Part shown: one piece after another, positions 5,494 to 12,816 of the stretch | Position numbering within the stretch: the first letter of the stretch is position 1 | How the letters are laid out: each line of letters opens with the position of its first letter | Source: Nitrospina sp. | Lineage (GTDB): Bacteria > Nitrospinota > Nitrospinia > Nitrospinales > Nitrospinaceae | Direction: 5' to 3' | Length of the DNA stretch: 15,507 bases | Assembly (NCBI GenBank): GCA_004357435.1 | Contig: SMVS01000138.1 | Coordinates: forward strand, 1-15,507 | Made by a program: the position numbers and the translations under genes | The notes under the pieces: generated by a model | What the model saw: the letters and a program-made list of their open reading frames with translations, nothing else | What the model was told of the DNA's origin: nothing | Databases searched by the model: none

Positions 5494-7953
5494 ATGAATT
5501 CTCCAGCCTATGCCCAGGTGGTCTTCAACCTGCCCTTGCAGGATGCGTTCACCTATGAAATTCCGCCGCAATTCACCGGTCGGGTGGAAGTGGGCATGCG
5601 CGTGCTGGTCCCCTTCGGCAAACGCAGCATCACCGGGTACGTGGTCGAACTGACCGACACTTTTGATAAAAAATTTACTCTAAAAGCCATCGCTGATCTG
5701 CCGGACTCCGCACCGGTGATCTCCGCGGAACTGCTGTCCCTCACCCACTGGATGGCCGATTACTACCACGCGGGATGGGGAGAGACGATCAAGGCGGCCC
5801 TGCCTGGCGGGCTGGACGAAGAATCGCACGAAGTCTTTTCGCTCACCGAAAAAGGCCAAGTCGACACGCCGGATCTGCCAGCCAACACCCGGCGGCTGTT
5901 ATTTGCATTGCGCGGCAAAAAGAACCAGACCCAAAAACAACTCCGTAAAACCCTGCAAAAAAATTTCAGCGCCCACACGCTCAGCCAACTGCGGCAAGAC
6001 GGTTACGTGCGCTCCGAAATCAAACTCCGTAAAAGTTCGGCCGCTTATATTCAGGAAAAGCAGGCGCGCGTGGTGTCACCGCCCCCCACCGGGAATCCCG
6101 TGGACACCCTGCTCAGCCGCAGTCCCCGGCAAAAGGAGGTTTATGAAATTTTGCTGAAAGGGGAATGTCCGATCTCTGAACTGGCGCAGAAGGTGCCCAA
6201 CTATTCCGCGGCGCTCAGACAACTCATTCAAAAAGGACTGGCGGAAACCTTCATCCTACGGCAGAGTCGGCAGGCGGTCGAATCGCCGTCACCTCTGCAA
6301 GCCAATCCAGACGCGCCGTTCCAGTTCACCCCCGATCAGGAAAAGCTCTACCGGCGCCTGTGCGAATCGCTGGCGGGCAATCAGGGGCAAACCTTTTTAC
6401 TGCATGGCATCACCGGCAGTGGCAAAACGGAAATTTACATCCGTTGCATTCAGCAGGCGTTGCAACTGGGGCAGACCGCGATCATGATGGTTCCGGAAAT
6501 TTCCCTCACCCCGCAGACGGTCCACCTGTTTCAAAAACGATTCGGCGAGGAGGTCGCCATCCTGCACAGCGGCCTTTCCAGCACCGAACGTTTTCTGGAA
6601 TGGGATAAAATCCGCGCTGGCAAGGTGTCGATCGTGATCGGCGCCCGGTCGGCAATCTTCGCGCCGTTTTCCAATCTCGGTATCATCATCATCGACGAAG
6701 AACACGACACTTCCTACAAACAGGACTCGTCCCCGCGTTACCACGCGCGCGACACGGCCATTGTGCGCGCCCGTCTGCAAAAAGCGCTGGTCGTTCTGGG
6801 CTCGGCCACGCCGTCACTGGAGTCACGCTGGAATGCCGAAACCGGAAAATACCATTACCTCTCGCTGGACCAGCGCATCGGCGATCGCTTCCTGCCCCTG
6901 GTACGCCTGATCGACATGAAAAAAGAACGTGAAGAATTCAAAAACTTCTCCATCCTTTCCACCACTTTGAAACGGGCTGTGCTGGAACGGTTGGCCAGGA
7001 AGGAACAGATTTTCCTGTTTCTCAACCGGCGCGGCACCGCCAATTATGTGCTGTGCCGCGGTTGCGGCTTTGTGTTCGACTGCCCGCGGTGCAGTGTCTC
7101 CCTCACCTTCCACGGCCAGACCAAGCTCATGATGTGCCACTATTGCAACTACACGGCGGTCATGCCCAAAGGTTGCGTCGACTGCGGCGGTGACGTCATC
7201 CGGTTCAGTGGATTCGGCACCCAAAAGCTGGAGGCCGAAGCACGCAAACTGTTTCCTTCCGCCCGCATCATGCGGATGGATCGTGACACCACCCGCGACC
7301 GCTCCACCTACGAAACCGTCTTTCGTGACATGAACGCCGGCAAGATCGATATCCTGATCGGAACCCAGATGATCACCAAGGGTCATGATTTTCACAACGT
7401 CACCCTGGTGGGAGTGGTCTACGCCGACCAGTCCCTACACATTCCCGATTTCAGATCCAGCGAGCGGTCGTTTCAACTGCTGACGCAGGTGGCGGGACGC
7501 GCCGGGCGCGGCCAAGTGCCCGGCCTGGTGATCGTCCAAACCAATAACATGGACCACTACGTTTACGATTTTGTCCGCACCCACGATTACCAACGGTTTT
7601 ACGAGCAGGAATTGTCTGTCCGGAAACGGTTGCACTTCCCGCCCTTCACGCGGCTGGCCACGCTGGCCATTGAAGGGGAGGATGAGCAACAGACCGAAGC
7701 CGCCGCGCAGAAGGTTCGGCGGTTGCTGGGGCCGGTCATCGAACAAAGCTCCGGCGTGGAATTGCTGGGCCCGGCCCGGGCCGCCCTCTACCGGCTCAAC
7801 GAAAAATTCCGCTGGCACATCATCCTGCGCGCGGAGGAAACCCAAACCCTGCAAGCCACCCTCAAGCAATGTTCCCAGTTATGGGCAGGACTCAAATCAT
7901 CCTTCGGGAAAATAAAAATTACTCTCGACGTCGATCCGATCAATATGCTTTAG
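5494..7953 (+). CDS. priA: Primosomal protein N' (replication restart helicase)
   Basis: An 819-residue PriA, the superfamily 2 helicase that recognises stalled forks and reloads the replisome. The N-terminal DNA-binding region opens with AYAQVVFNLPLQDAFTYEIP and VPFGKRSITGYVV. The Walker A motif GITGSGKT is at 305-312, the Walker B DEEH at 401-404, and GSATPS follows. The zinc-binding insertion has all eight cysteines in four CX2C pairs (521/524, 530/533, 548/551, 561/564). Later helicase motifs GTQMITKGHDF and QVAGRAGRG are present. I chose the ATG at 5494 because it matches the family N terminus. The open frame extends upstream to 5386, but those residues do not look like PriA. The ribosome binding site is weak. 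It leads a same-strand run with the YqaA-like gene 60 nt downstream. Confidence 0.97.
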   Translation: MNSPAYAQVVFNLPLQDAFTYEIPPQFTGRVEVGMRVLVPFGKRSITGYVVELTDTFDKKFTLKAIADLPDSAPVISAELLSLTHWMADYYHAGWGETIKAALPGGLDEESHEVFSLTEKGQVDTPDLPANTRRLLFALRGKKNQTQKQLRKTLQKNFSAHTLSQLRQDGYVRSEIKLRKSSAAYIQEKQARVVSPPPTGNPVDTLLSRSPRQKEVYEILLKGECPISELAQKVPNYSAALRQLIQKGLAETFILRQSRQAVESPSPLQANPDAPFQFTPDQEKLYRRLCESLAGNQGQTFLLHGITGSGKTEIYIRCIQQALQLGQTAIMMVPEISLTPQTVHLFQKRFGEEVAILHSGLSSTERFLEWDKIRAGKVSIVIGARSAIFAPFSNLGIIIIDEEHDTSYKQDSSPRYHARDTAIVRARLQKALVVLGSATPSLESRWNAETGKYHYLSLDQRIGDRFLPLVRLIDMKKEREEFKNFSILSTTLKRAVLERLARKEQIFLFLNRRGTANYVLCRGCGFVFDCPRCSVSLTFHGQTKLMMCHYCNYTAVMPKGCVDCGGDVIRFSGFGTQKLEAEARKLFPSARIMRMDRDTTRDRSTYETVFRDMNAGKIDILIGTQMITKGHDFHNVTLVGVVYADQSLHIPDFRSSERSFQLLTQVAGRAGRGQVPGLVIVQTNNMDHYVYDFVRTHDYQRFYEQELSVRKRLHFPPFTRLATLAIEGEDEQQTEAAAQKVRRLLGPVIEQSSGVELLGPARAALYRLNEKFRWHIILRAEETQTLQATLKQCSQLWAGLKSSFGKIKITLDVDPINML

Positions 7954-8013
7954 GCCGGCGGCAGGTCGCTGTGTTACCCTCTAGGCTTTTAACCGCGCTG
8001 ACAAAGGATTGCA

Positions 8014-8595
8014 ATGCTTCGCAAAGGTTACGATTGGGTTCTACGCTGGGCGGCCACGCCGTACGCGCTTCCCGCCCTGGGAGTGATCTCTTTCGTTGAG
8101 TCTTCCTTTTTCCCCATTCCGCCCGATGTGCTGTTGATCGCCATGGTGGTGGCCGTGCCGTCACGCTGGTTCAAGTTTGCGCTGGTCTGCTCCGTCACCT
8201 CCGTACTGGGCGGCATGTTCGGTTATTATTTGGGATACCAGTTCATGGATCTCGTCGGCCAGCGCATCGTTGAGTTCTACCATTTTCAGGACAAATTCGA
8301 TAAAATAGGGGGATGGTATGAGCGGTACAACGCCTGGGCTGTCGCCGCCGCGGGGTTCACCCCGCTTCCTTATAAAGTGTTCACCCTGGCCGCGGGAGCT
8401 TTTAAAATTGATTTTTCGATTTTTGTTTTCGCTTCCGCCGTCAGCCGGTCGGCCCGGTTTTTTATCGTGGCCTTCCTGCTCTATAAATTCGGCCCGGCTT
8501 TCAAAGCGCTCATTGAAAAATATTTCAACCTGTTCAGTTTTGTGTTCTTCTTTTTACTGATCTTTGGTGTCGTTCTGCTTAAATATATTCTTTGA
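8014..8595 (+). CDS. YqaA/DedA-family (VTT domain) membrane protein
   Basis: A 193-residue inner-membrane protein of the YqaA branch of the DedA/VTT (SNARE-associated) superfamily, members of which are linked to lipid transport and envelope homeostasis. The sequence shows the conserved acidic and proline motif FVESSFFPIPPDVLL near residues 28-42, a glycine-rich LGGMFGYYLGYQ segment, a central amphipathic region, then GFTPLPYKVFTLAAGAF and SRSARFF, followed by a hydrophobic C-terminal helix. Four or more membrane segments are likely. The ATG at 8014 has AAGGA upstream at 8004-8008. It lies 60 nt after priA and 14 nt before cutA, consistent with an operon with cutA and msrP. The exact substrate cannot be told from sequence. 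Confidence 0.9.
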   Translation: MLRKGYDWVLRWAATPYALPALGVISFVESSFFPIPPDVLLIAMVVAVPSRWFKFALVCSVTSVLGGMFGYYLGYQFMDLVGQRIVEFYHFQDKFDKIGGWYERYNAWAVAAAGFTPLPYKVFTLAAGAFKIDFSIFVFASAVSRSARFFIVAFLLYKFGPAFKALIEKYFNLFSFVFFFLLIFGVVLLKYIL

Positions 8596-8609
8596 AGGGA
8601 GTCGGGCTT

Positions 8610-8936
8610 ATGGACCCGCACATTGTGGTTTTGATCACCGCTGGTTCCAAGGAAGAAGCCGATCAACTGAGCCGTGGGCTGGTCGAGGAAAAACTGGCGT
8701 TCTGCGTCAACAGCGTACCGGGCGTTCAGTCCACCTATTACTGGGAAAACAAACTGTGCGTCGATGCCGAGTTTCTTTTGATTGCGAAAACGCGCCGGGA
8801 CCGGTTTGAGGATTTGGAGCAATGGGTGCGCGCCAATCACAGCTACGACGTTCCCGAAATAATCGCCCTGCCCATCGTTGCGGGATCGAAGCCTTATTTA
8901 AAATCCATCGACGATTGGATCAACCAAAAAAATTAG
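8610..8936 (+). CDS. cutA: CutA1 divalent-cation tolerance protein
   Basis: A 108-residue CutA family protein, normally a trimer with a ferredoxin-like fold associated with tolerance to copper and other divalent cations. Recognisable features are the VVLITAGSKEEA opening, LAFCVNSVPGVQSTYYWE around C32, an AEFLLIAKT strand, and the signature SYDVPEIIALPI followed by YLKSIDDWI. The ATG at 8610 is preferred over an in-frame TTG at 8592 because AGGGAG (8596-8601) is placed 8 nt upstream and the family starts here. It is 14 nt after the YqaA-like gene and only 1 nt before msrP, so co-expression with the methionine sulfoxide reductase is likely. Confidence 0.95.
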   Translation: MDPHIVVLITAGSKEEADQLSRGLVEEKLAFCVNSVPGVQSTYYWENKLCVDAEFLLIAKTRRDRFEDLEQWVRANHSYDVPEIIALPIVAGSKPYLKSIDDWINQKN

Positions 8937-8937
8937 A

Positions 8938-9912
8938 ATGAGTCAAATTCATATTCCAAAAGGCTGGGAGATGCCGGAGAACGAGATCACGCCGGAATCC
9001 GTTTATCTGAACCGTCGTGATTTCATAAAAGCTTCAGCGGCGGTGACGGCGTTTTCCGCGGGGCTGGTGACCGGATGCGCACCGGGCTCCGAGGACGTGT
9101 TCAAGGCCCGGCCCGAGATCAATCTCACGCCACTGGAAAAAGAGCTGTACCCCGCCCCGCGCACCACCCGTTACAAAATGGACCGCCGCCTGACCGGCGA
9201 AGAAGTCGCTGCCAACTACAATAATTATTACGAGTTCAGTGAAATCAAGGAAGACGTGGAGCATCACGCGCAGAAACTCAGCACGCGGCCGTGGCAGGTC
9301 GAGGTGACGGGCCTGGTGCATAAACCGCGCACCTTCGATCTCGACGATTTACTCCAACTGTTTCCACTGCAGGAGCGGTTTTACCGCTTGCGTTGCGTGG
9401 AGGCGTGGGCCATGGCAGTGCCGTGGACCGGGTTCCCCATGAAAGCCCTGCTCGATGCCGTGCAACCCATGTCCCAGGCCACTTACGTCAAGATGACTTC
9501 GTTCTACCATCCGTTCACCGCCCAGGGACAACTCGCCTTCTGGCAACCGTGGCCCTACACTGAAACGCTGACGGTTCAGGAAGCGGCCAATGAACTGACT
9601 TTTTTAGCCACCGGCATTTACGGCCACCCACTGCCTAAACAACACGGCGCACCCATCCGCCTGGTCGTTCCCTGGAAATACGGATTCAAAAGCAGTAAGG
9701 CGATTCAAAAAATTGAGTTCATCGATTATCCGCCCATGACGTTCTGGAACACTCTGCAGAGCCTCGAATACGGCTACGTCGCCAACGTCGACCCCGGCGT
9801 GCCGCATCCGCGCTGGCCGCAGACCAAAGAAAAAATGCTCGGCACCGGAGAAATCCACCTCACCCAGATGTACAACGGCTACGGTAAATTCGTCGCTGAC
9901 TTGTACGCTTGA
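8938..9912 (+). CDS. msrP: MsrP-type protein-methionine-sulfoxide reductase catalytic subunit
   Basis: A 324-residue molybdopterin enzyme of the MsrP (YedY) family, which repairs oxidised methionines in periplasmic proteins. A twin-arginine signal LNRRDFIK is at 24-31. A lipobox-like VTGC ends at C47, so the protein may be a Tat-exported lipoprotein. The motifs NNYYEFSEIKEDV (95-107), RLRCVEAWAM with the cofactor-ligating C153, and RLVVPWKYGFKSSKAI are typical. The ATG follows the cutA stop by 1 nt with no clear ribosome binding site, suggesting translational coupling. The usual haem-binding membrane partner MsrQ (YedZ) is not adjacent: the next gene is convergent and its stop codon directly abuts this TGA. 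Electron supply must come from msrQ elsewhere or another donor. Confidence 0.94.
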   Translation: MSQIHIPKGWEMPENEITPESVYLNRRDFIKASAAVTAFSAGLVTGCAPGSEDVFKARPEINLTPLEKELYPAPRTTRYKMDRRLTGEEVAANYNNYYEFSEIKEDVEHHAQKLSTRPWQVEVTGLVHKPRTFDLDDLLQLFPLQERFYRLRCVEAWAMAVPWTGFPMKALLDAVQPMSQATYVKMTSFYHPFTAQGQLAFWQPWPYTETLTVQEAANELTFLATGIYGHPLPKQHGAPIRLVVPWKYGFKSSKAIQKIEFIDYPPMTFWNTLQSLEYGYVANVDPGVPHPRWPQTKEKMLGTGEIHLTQMYNGYGKFVADLYA

Positions 9913-10650
9913 TTATCCAGCCGATTGAGCGCAACGAAATCCAATGTAGTTGAATCTGCCGGCAGGCAGATCGTAGTTGCGGCGCGAGGCACGCAGGAAG
10001 TTGTCAAAATCCTTCCACGAGCCGCCGCGCATCGACCGGTACTTGCCGGTGAATGGCCCTCGCGGGTCCTGCTTGCGGCTGGCCGCGTAGTAGGCATCCC
10101 CATAATAATCGGCCACCCACTCCCAGACATTGCCCGCCGTATCGTACAAACCGAAGCCGTTCGGTTTTTTCTGGCCGACCGCGTGCGTGGTTTTGGCGGC
10201 GTTGTCCCAGTACCAGGCATGACCATCGTCCATCGCATCACCCCAGTAAAAAACTGTTTCGGTGCCGCCGCGCGCGGCTTTTTCCCATTCCGCTTCGGTG
10301 GGCAAACGCTTGCCGAATTTTTTGCAGTAGTCGCGCGCCTCATACCAGGTCACCCGCTCGACCGGCCGATTCGCGCCGGAAAAATCAGATGGATTGTCCG
10401 CCATCACTTTCTCAAATTTTTCCTGGGTAACCTCATAACGGTCAATCTGGAACGCAGACAGGTGAACGGTGTGCGGGAGTTCATCCGGCGATGCGTTTGA
10501 TCCCATTTGAAACTCCCCGGCAGGGATGAGGACCATCGTTTTGCTTTGAGAAAACCCCTGGGGAGCCGTAGCAAAAATCAACGCCGGAAAAACCGCTATA
10601 AAAATTCGGAGAACATTGGAAACCAGGGAAGGTGAGACTATCCAAATCAT
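9913..10650 (-). CDS. Exported FGE/sulfatase-modifying-fold (SUMF1-like) protein, second copy
   Basis: A 245-residue protein with a signal peptide (hydrophobic residues about 14-28, likely cleavage near GFSQS) followed by an FGE-type fold. The family marks are MVLIPAGEFQMGS, IDRYEVTQEKFEKVM, VERVTWYEARDYCKKFGKRLPTEAEWEKAARGG, WGDAMDD, GLYDTAGNVWEW, MRGGSW and YIGFRCA. There is no cysteine pair in the region after RGGSW, so formylglycine-generating activity is unlikely. I chose the ATG at 10650, preceded by AAGGAGG. A longer reading from 10851 would translate through the repeat-like element upstream and add residues unlike the family. The SD lies in the loop and the ATG in the stem of a possible hairpin (10648-10671). 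The stop abuts the msrP stop with no gap. Confidence 0.88.
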   Translation of the reverse strand: MIWIVSPSLVSNVLRIFIAVFPALIFATAPQGFSQSKTMVLIPAGEFQMGSNASPDELPHTVHLSAFQIDRYEVTQEKFEKVMADNPSDFSGANRPVERVTWYEARDYCKKFGKRLPTEAEWEKAARGGTETVFYWGDAMDDGHAWYWDNAAKTTHAVGQKKPNGFGLYDTAGNVWEWVADYYGDAYYAASRKQDPRGPFTGKYRSMRGGSWKDFDNFLRASRRNYDLPAGRFNYIGFRCAQSAG

Positions 10651-10695
10651 TCCCCTCCTTGGAAAGGAATGCTTTGCATAAGCGGTGGTTTTGCT

Positions 10696-10724
10696 TTTGT
10701 AGTTGCTCGATTCATCGAGCTCAA
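10696..10724 (-). promoter_or_regulatory. Candidate promoter with internal palindrome, upstream of the second FGE-fold gene
   Basis: On the minus strand TTGAGC (10724-10719) and TACAAA (10701-10696) are spaced by exactly 17 nt. Between and overlapping them lies the inverted repeat GCTCGAT-TC-ATCGAGC (10705-10720, 7-bp perfect arms), in a position where a repressor or activator dimer could control the promoter. Both hexamers match consensus at only 4 of 6 positions. Confidence 0.4.
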
Positions 10725-10762
10725 TCTTCTGCTGGAGCCAAAATGAAAAGCAAGCAAAGGAA

Positions 10763-10887
10763 TAAGCCCCCCAGCCCCCTTCGGAGAAGGGGGAGCACAT
10801 TGATCTCCCATTGGGACGTTGCGGTCGATTCAATATTTTTTTGTTATGCAAAGTTCTCCTTGGTAAGGGGAGAAAAAATAAGGCTTA
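10763..10887. repeat. MITE-like intergenic element, about 125 bp
   Basis: The element is bounded by short inverted ends TAAGCC (10763-10768) and GGCTTA (10882-10887). Inside the left end is a perfect 8-bp hairpin, CCCCCTTC-GGA-GAAGGGGG (10775-10793). Inside the right end is an imperfect counterpart, TTCTCC-TTGGTAAGG-GGAGAA. This layout, with C-rich hairpin ends and an AT-rich centre, is typical of small non-coding repeats found in many bacterial genomes. There is no coding capacity of its own. It fills most of the gap between the small membrane protein and the second FGE-fold gene. Confidence 0.55.
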
Positions 10888-10903
10888 CAAAAGTGGCGAG
10901 CAG

Positions 10904-11209
10904 TCATTTTTTAAAAAACAGTTCGAGTTGGTTGGCGATGAACCCGGAAATAGCGCCGCCCGTTCCGGCCGCCATGATCAGGACATCCCGGTCGCCGGAT
11001 TGGTGGCCGAGCCAGGCCCCAAGCAAAACTCCGACGCAGATGATGATCAGGTAGCGGCGGCCACCCAGCCAGCCGATCAGGGAACCGACCAAGGCTCCCA
11101 AGGCTCCCGCCACCAAGGTCAGGAACAGGCTGTCCACCACCACACCGATCAGAACGCCGGTGGTGCCGAGCAGGAGTGTCCCAAGATAAATGTTATTTTT
11201 ATTTTTCAT
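10904..11209 (-). CDS. Small glycine-rich membrane protein, 101 aa
   Basis: A 101-residue hydrophobic protein with three to four predicted membrane helices (about residues 8-25, 28-48, 53-68 and 76-92). The helices are rich in glycine spaced for close packing (GALGALVGSLIGWLGG, and GTGGAISGF near the end). The family is not recognised; it resembles glycine-zipper-type membrane proteins in general character only. The ATG at 11209 has an AGGTG ribosome binding site (11221-11217, minus strand) with 7 nt spacing. That site lies in the left arm of the palindrome TCAGGT-TGC-ACCTGA, which ends on the A of the start codon. This hairpin is the end of the repeat unit described at 11209-11413. Confidence 0.65.
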   Translation of the reverse strand: MKNKNNIYLGTLLLGTTGVLIGVVVDSLFLTLVAGALGALVGSLIGWLGGRRYLIIICVGVLLGAWLGHQSGDRDVLIMAAGTGGAISGFIANQLELFFKK

Positions 11210-11413
11210 CAGGTTGCACCTGAAGGCAGAGGGGTCACACTCGGTTATGCGCTCAATACCGGTTGAACATGATGCGAGAGTTTAGCTTGTTGCATCTCCA
11301 GCAGGGAGTAATTTGCACTTGGAAGAAAGAGGATCACACTCTGGTTTTATGCCTGGCCGTTGTTGAACACACGATTGAGTAAAGACTAATTTGCGCCCAG
11401 CCGCAGGCTGGAG
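11209..11413 (-). repeat. Stop-anchored intergenic repeat, copy C, tandemly duplicated
   Basis: Read on the minus strand, the gap begins 2 nt after the pntB TAA with CCAGCC-TGC-GGCTGG (11411-11397). Two tandem diverged units follow with a period of about 99 bp (11313-11413 and 11214-11312). Both contain, in plus orientation, TTGCAC, then GAAG and AGAGG, then TCACACTC, then GGTT, then GTTGAACA, and both close with a hairpin (CCAGCCGCAGGCTGG and CTCC-AGCAG-GGAG). The unit 11214-11312 also shares AGAGTTTAGCT with the reverse of copy A and TATGCGCT with the reverse of copy B. The final 15 bp palindrome overlaps the start of the downstream gene. No ORF with coding character is seen here. Confidence 0.7.
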
Positions 11414-12805
11414 TTAGAGGTCTTTGAAAACGGCGTCGAGACTCTCGCGGGCATCCCCGAACAACATGCGGGTATTTTCTTTAAAGAAGAGTGGGTTCTG
11501 CACACCCGCATAGCCGGTGGCCATACTGCGTTTCAACACGATGGTGGTGGTGCTTTTCCAGCATTCCAGCACCGGCATGCCGGCAATCGGGCTGTCGGGA
11601 TCCGTCTGCGCGGAGGGATTGACGATGTCGTTCGCGCCAATGACGATGGCGACGTCGATTTTTGGGAAGTCCTCATTGATCTCATCCATTTCGAAGACGA
11701 TGTCGTAAGGCACTTTGGCTTCCGCCAACAAAACATTCATGTGACCCGGCATGCGCCCGGCGACCGGATGAATTCCAAACCGCACGTTGATCTTTTTTGC
11801 TCTCAGGGTTTTGGTGATCTCGCATACGATGTGCTGGGCCTGTGCCACCGCCATGCCATAACCGGGGATGATCATGATTTCTTTGGACTCCCTCATTAAA
11901 TCCGCCACCTCTGAGGCCTGAATTGCGATGACTTCGCCCTGTTCACCTTCTTGAGCCGCGCCGCCGCCGCCCGTGGTGGTGCCGAAACCTCCGGCGATCA
12001 CCGCAATGAACTTGCGGTTCATGGCGCGGCACATGATGTAACTCAGGATAGCGCCGCTACTGCCTACCAGAGCGCCGGTGACAATCAATAGATCGTTGCC
12101 GAGCATGAACCCGGTGGCCGCGGCGGCCCAGCCGGAATAACTGTTGAGCATCGAGACCACCACCGGCATATCGGCGCCGCCAATCGCCATGACCATATGA
12201 ATGCCGAACAGCAAGGCGATGCCCGTCATGATCATCAAGGGCACCAGGCCTCCGCCATTACCGGATTGCTCGACAAACATTTTGCAAGCCCAGAAGGTTC
12301 CCAGCAACAACCCCAGGTTGAGCCAGTGGCGGGCGGGCAGTAGCATCGGATTGCCGCCGATCTTGCCGCTGAGTTTTCCGAACGCGATGACAGAGCCCGA
12401 GAAAGTGATCCCACCTATGAGGATTCCCAGGTAGGTCTCAATGGCATGAATGGTGTGTTCCACACCAGTAAAATGCACCGTGGCATCCATGAAATTGGCG
12501 TACCCGACCAACACGGCGGCCAAACCCACCAGGCTGTGCAGGATGGCGACCAACTCCGGCATTTGCGTCATTTGCACCCGCCGCGCCAGAAGCAAGCCAA
12601 TGGAGCTACCAATCACCAGCCCGCCAATGAGAATTCCCAGGTTGGCAGTGATTCCGGCGATGGTGGCCACGAGAGCCATGAACATGCCCACCATGCCGTA
12701 AAGATTACCGCGCCGCGACGTTTCCGGGTGGCTCAATCCTCCCAGGGCCAGAATGAAAAGAATGGTCGCCCCAATATAGGATACGGTTACGAGTCCTGGA
12801 TTCAT
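11414..12805 (-). CDS. pntB: NAD(P) transhydrogenase subunit beta
   Basis: A 463-residue beta subunit of the proton-translocating transhydrogenase, which uses the proton gradient to drive hydride transfer from NADH to NADP+. The N-terminal half (to about residue 265) is a series of glycine-rich membrane helices forming domain II. The C-terminal domain III binds NADP(H), with IIPGYGMAVAQAQ, the GIHPVAGRMPGHMNVLLAEA stretch, IGANDIVNPSAQ and KRSMATGYAGVQNPLF. Length matches E. coli PntB. The ATG at 12805 is 11 nt after the pntA stop, indicating a single operon with matched expression of both subunits. The ribosome binding site is weak (AGAAAG). A repeat hairpin follows the stop. Confidence 0.98.
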   Translation of the reverse strand: MNPGLVTVSYIGATILFILALGGLSHPETSRRGNLYGMVGMFMALVATIAGITANLGILIGGLVIGSSIGLLLARRVQMTQMPELVAILHSLVGLAAVLVGYANFMDATVHFTGVEHTIHAIETYLGILIGGITFSGSVIAFGKLSGKIGGNPMLLPARHWLNLGLLLGTFWACKMFVEQSGNGGGLVPLMIMTGIALLFGIHMVMAIGGADMPVVVSMLNSYSGWAAAATGFMLGNDLLIVTGALVGSSGAILSYIMCRAMNRKFIAVIAGGFGTTTGGGGAAQEGEQGEVIAIQASEVADLMRESKEIMIIPGYGMAVAQAQHIVCEITKTLRAKKINVRFGIHPVAGRMPGHMNVLLAEAKVPYDIVFEMDEINEDFPKIDVAIVIGANDIVNPSAQTDPDSPIAGMPVLECWKSTTTIVLKRSMATGYAGVQNPLFFKENTRMLFGDARESLDAVFKDL

Positions 12806-12816
12806 TTAATCGCTTT

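Noticed and set aside
6823..7395. 190-aa minus-strand ORF inside priA
   Set aside because: It is the antisense shadow of the conserved helicase and zinc region of priA and has no independent support.
10651..10851. N-terminal extension of the minus-strand FGE-fold ORF to 10851
   Set aside because: It translates through the MITE-like element and the candidate promoter; the ATG at 10650 with AAGGAGG and a signal peptide is a better start.
10632..11266. Plus-strand ORFs across the MITE-like element and the membrane-protein gene
   Set aside because: They read through repeat sequence and antisense to the glycine-rich membrane protein; composition is unnatural for a protein.
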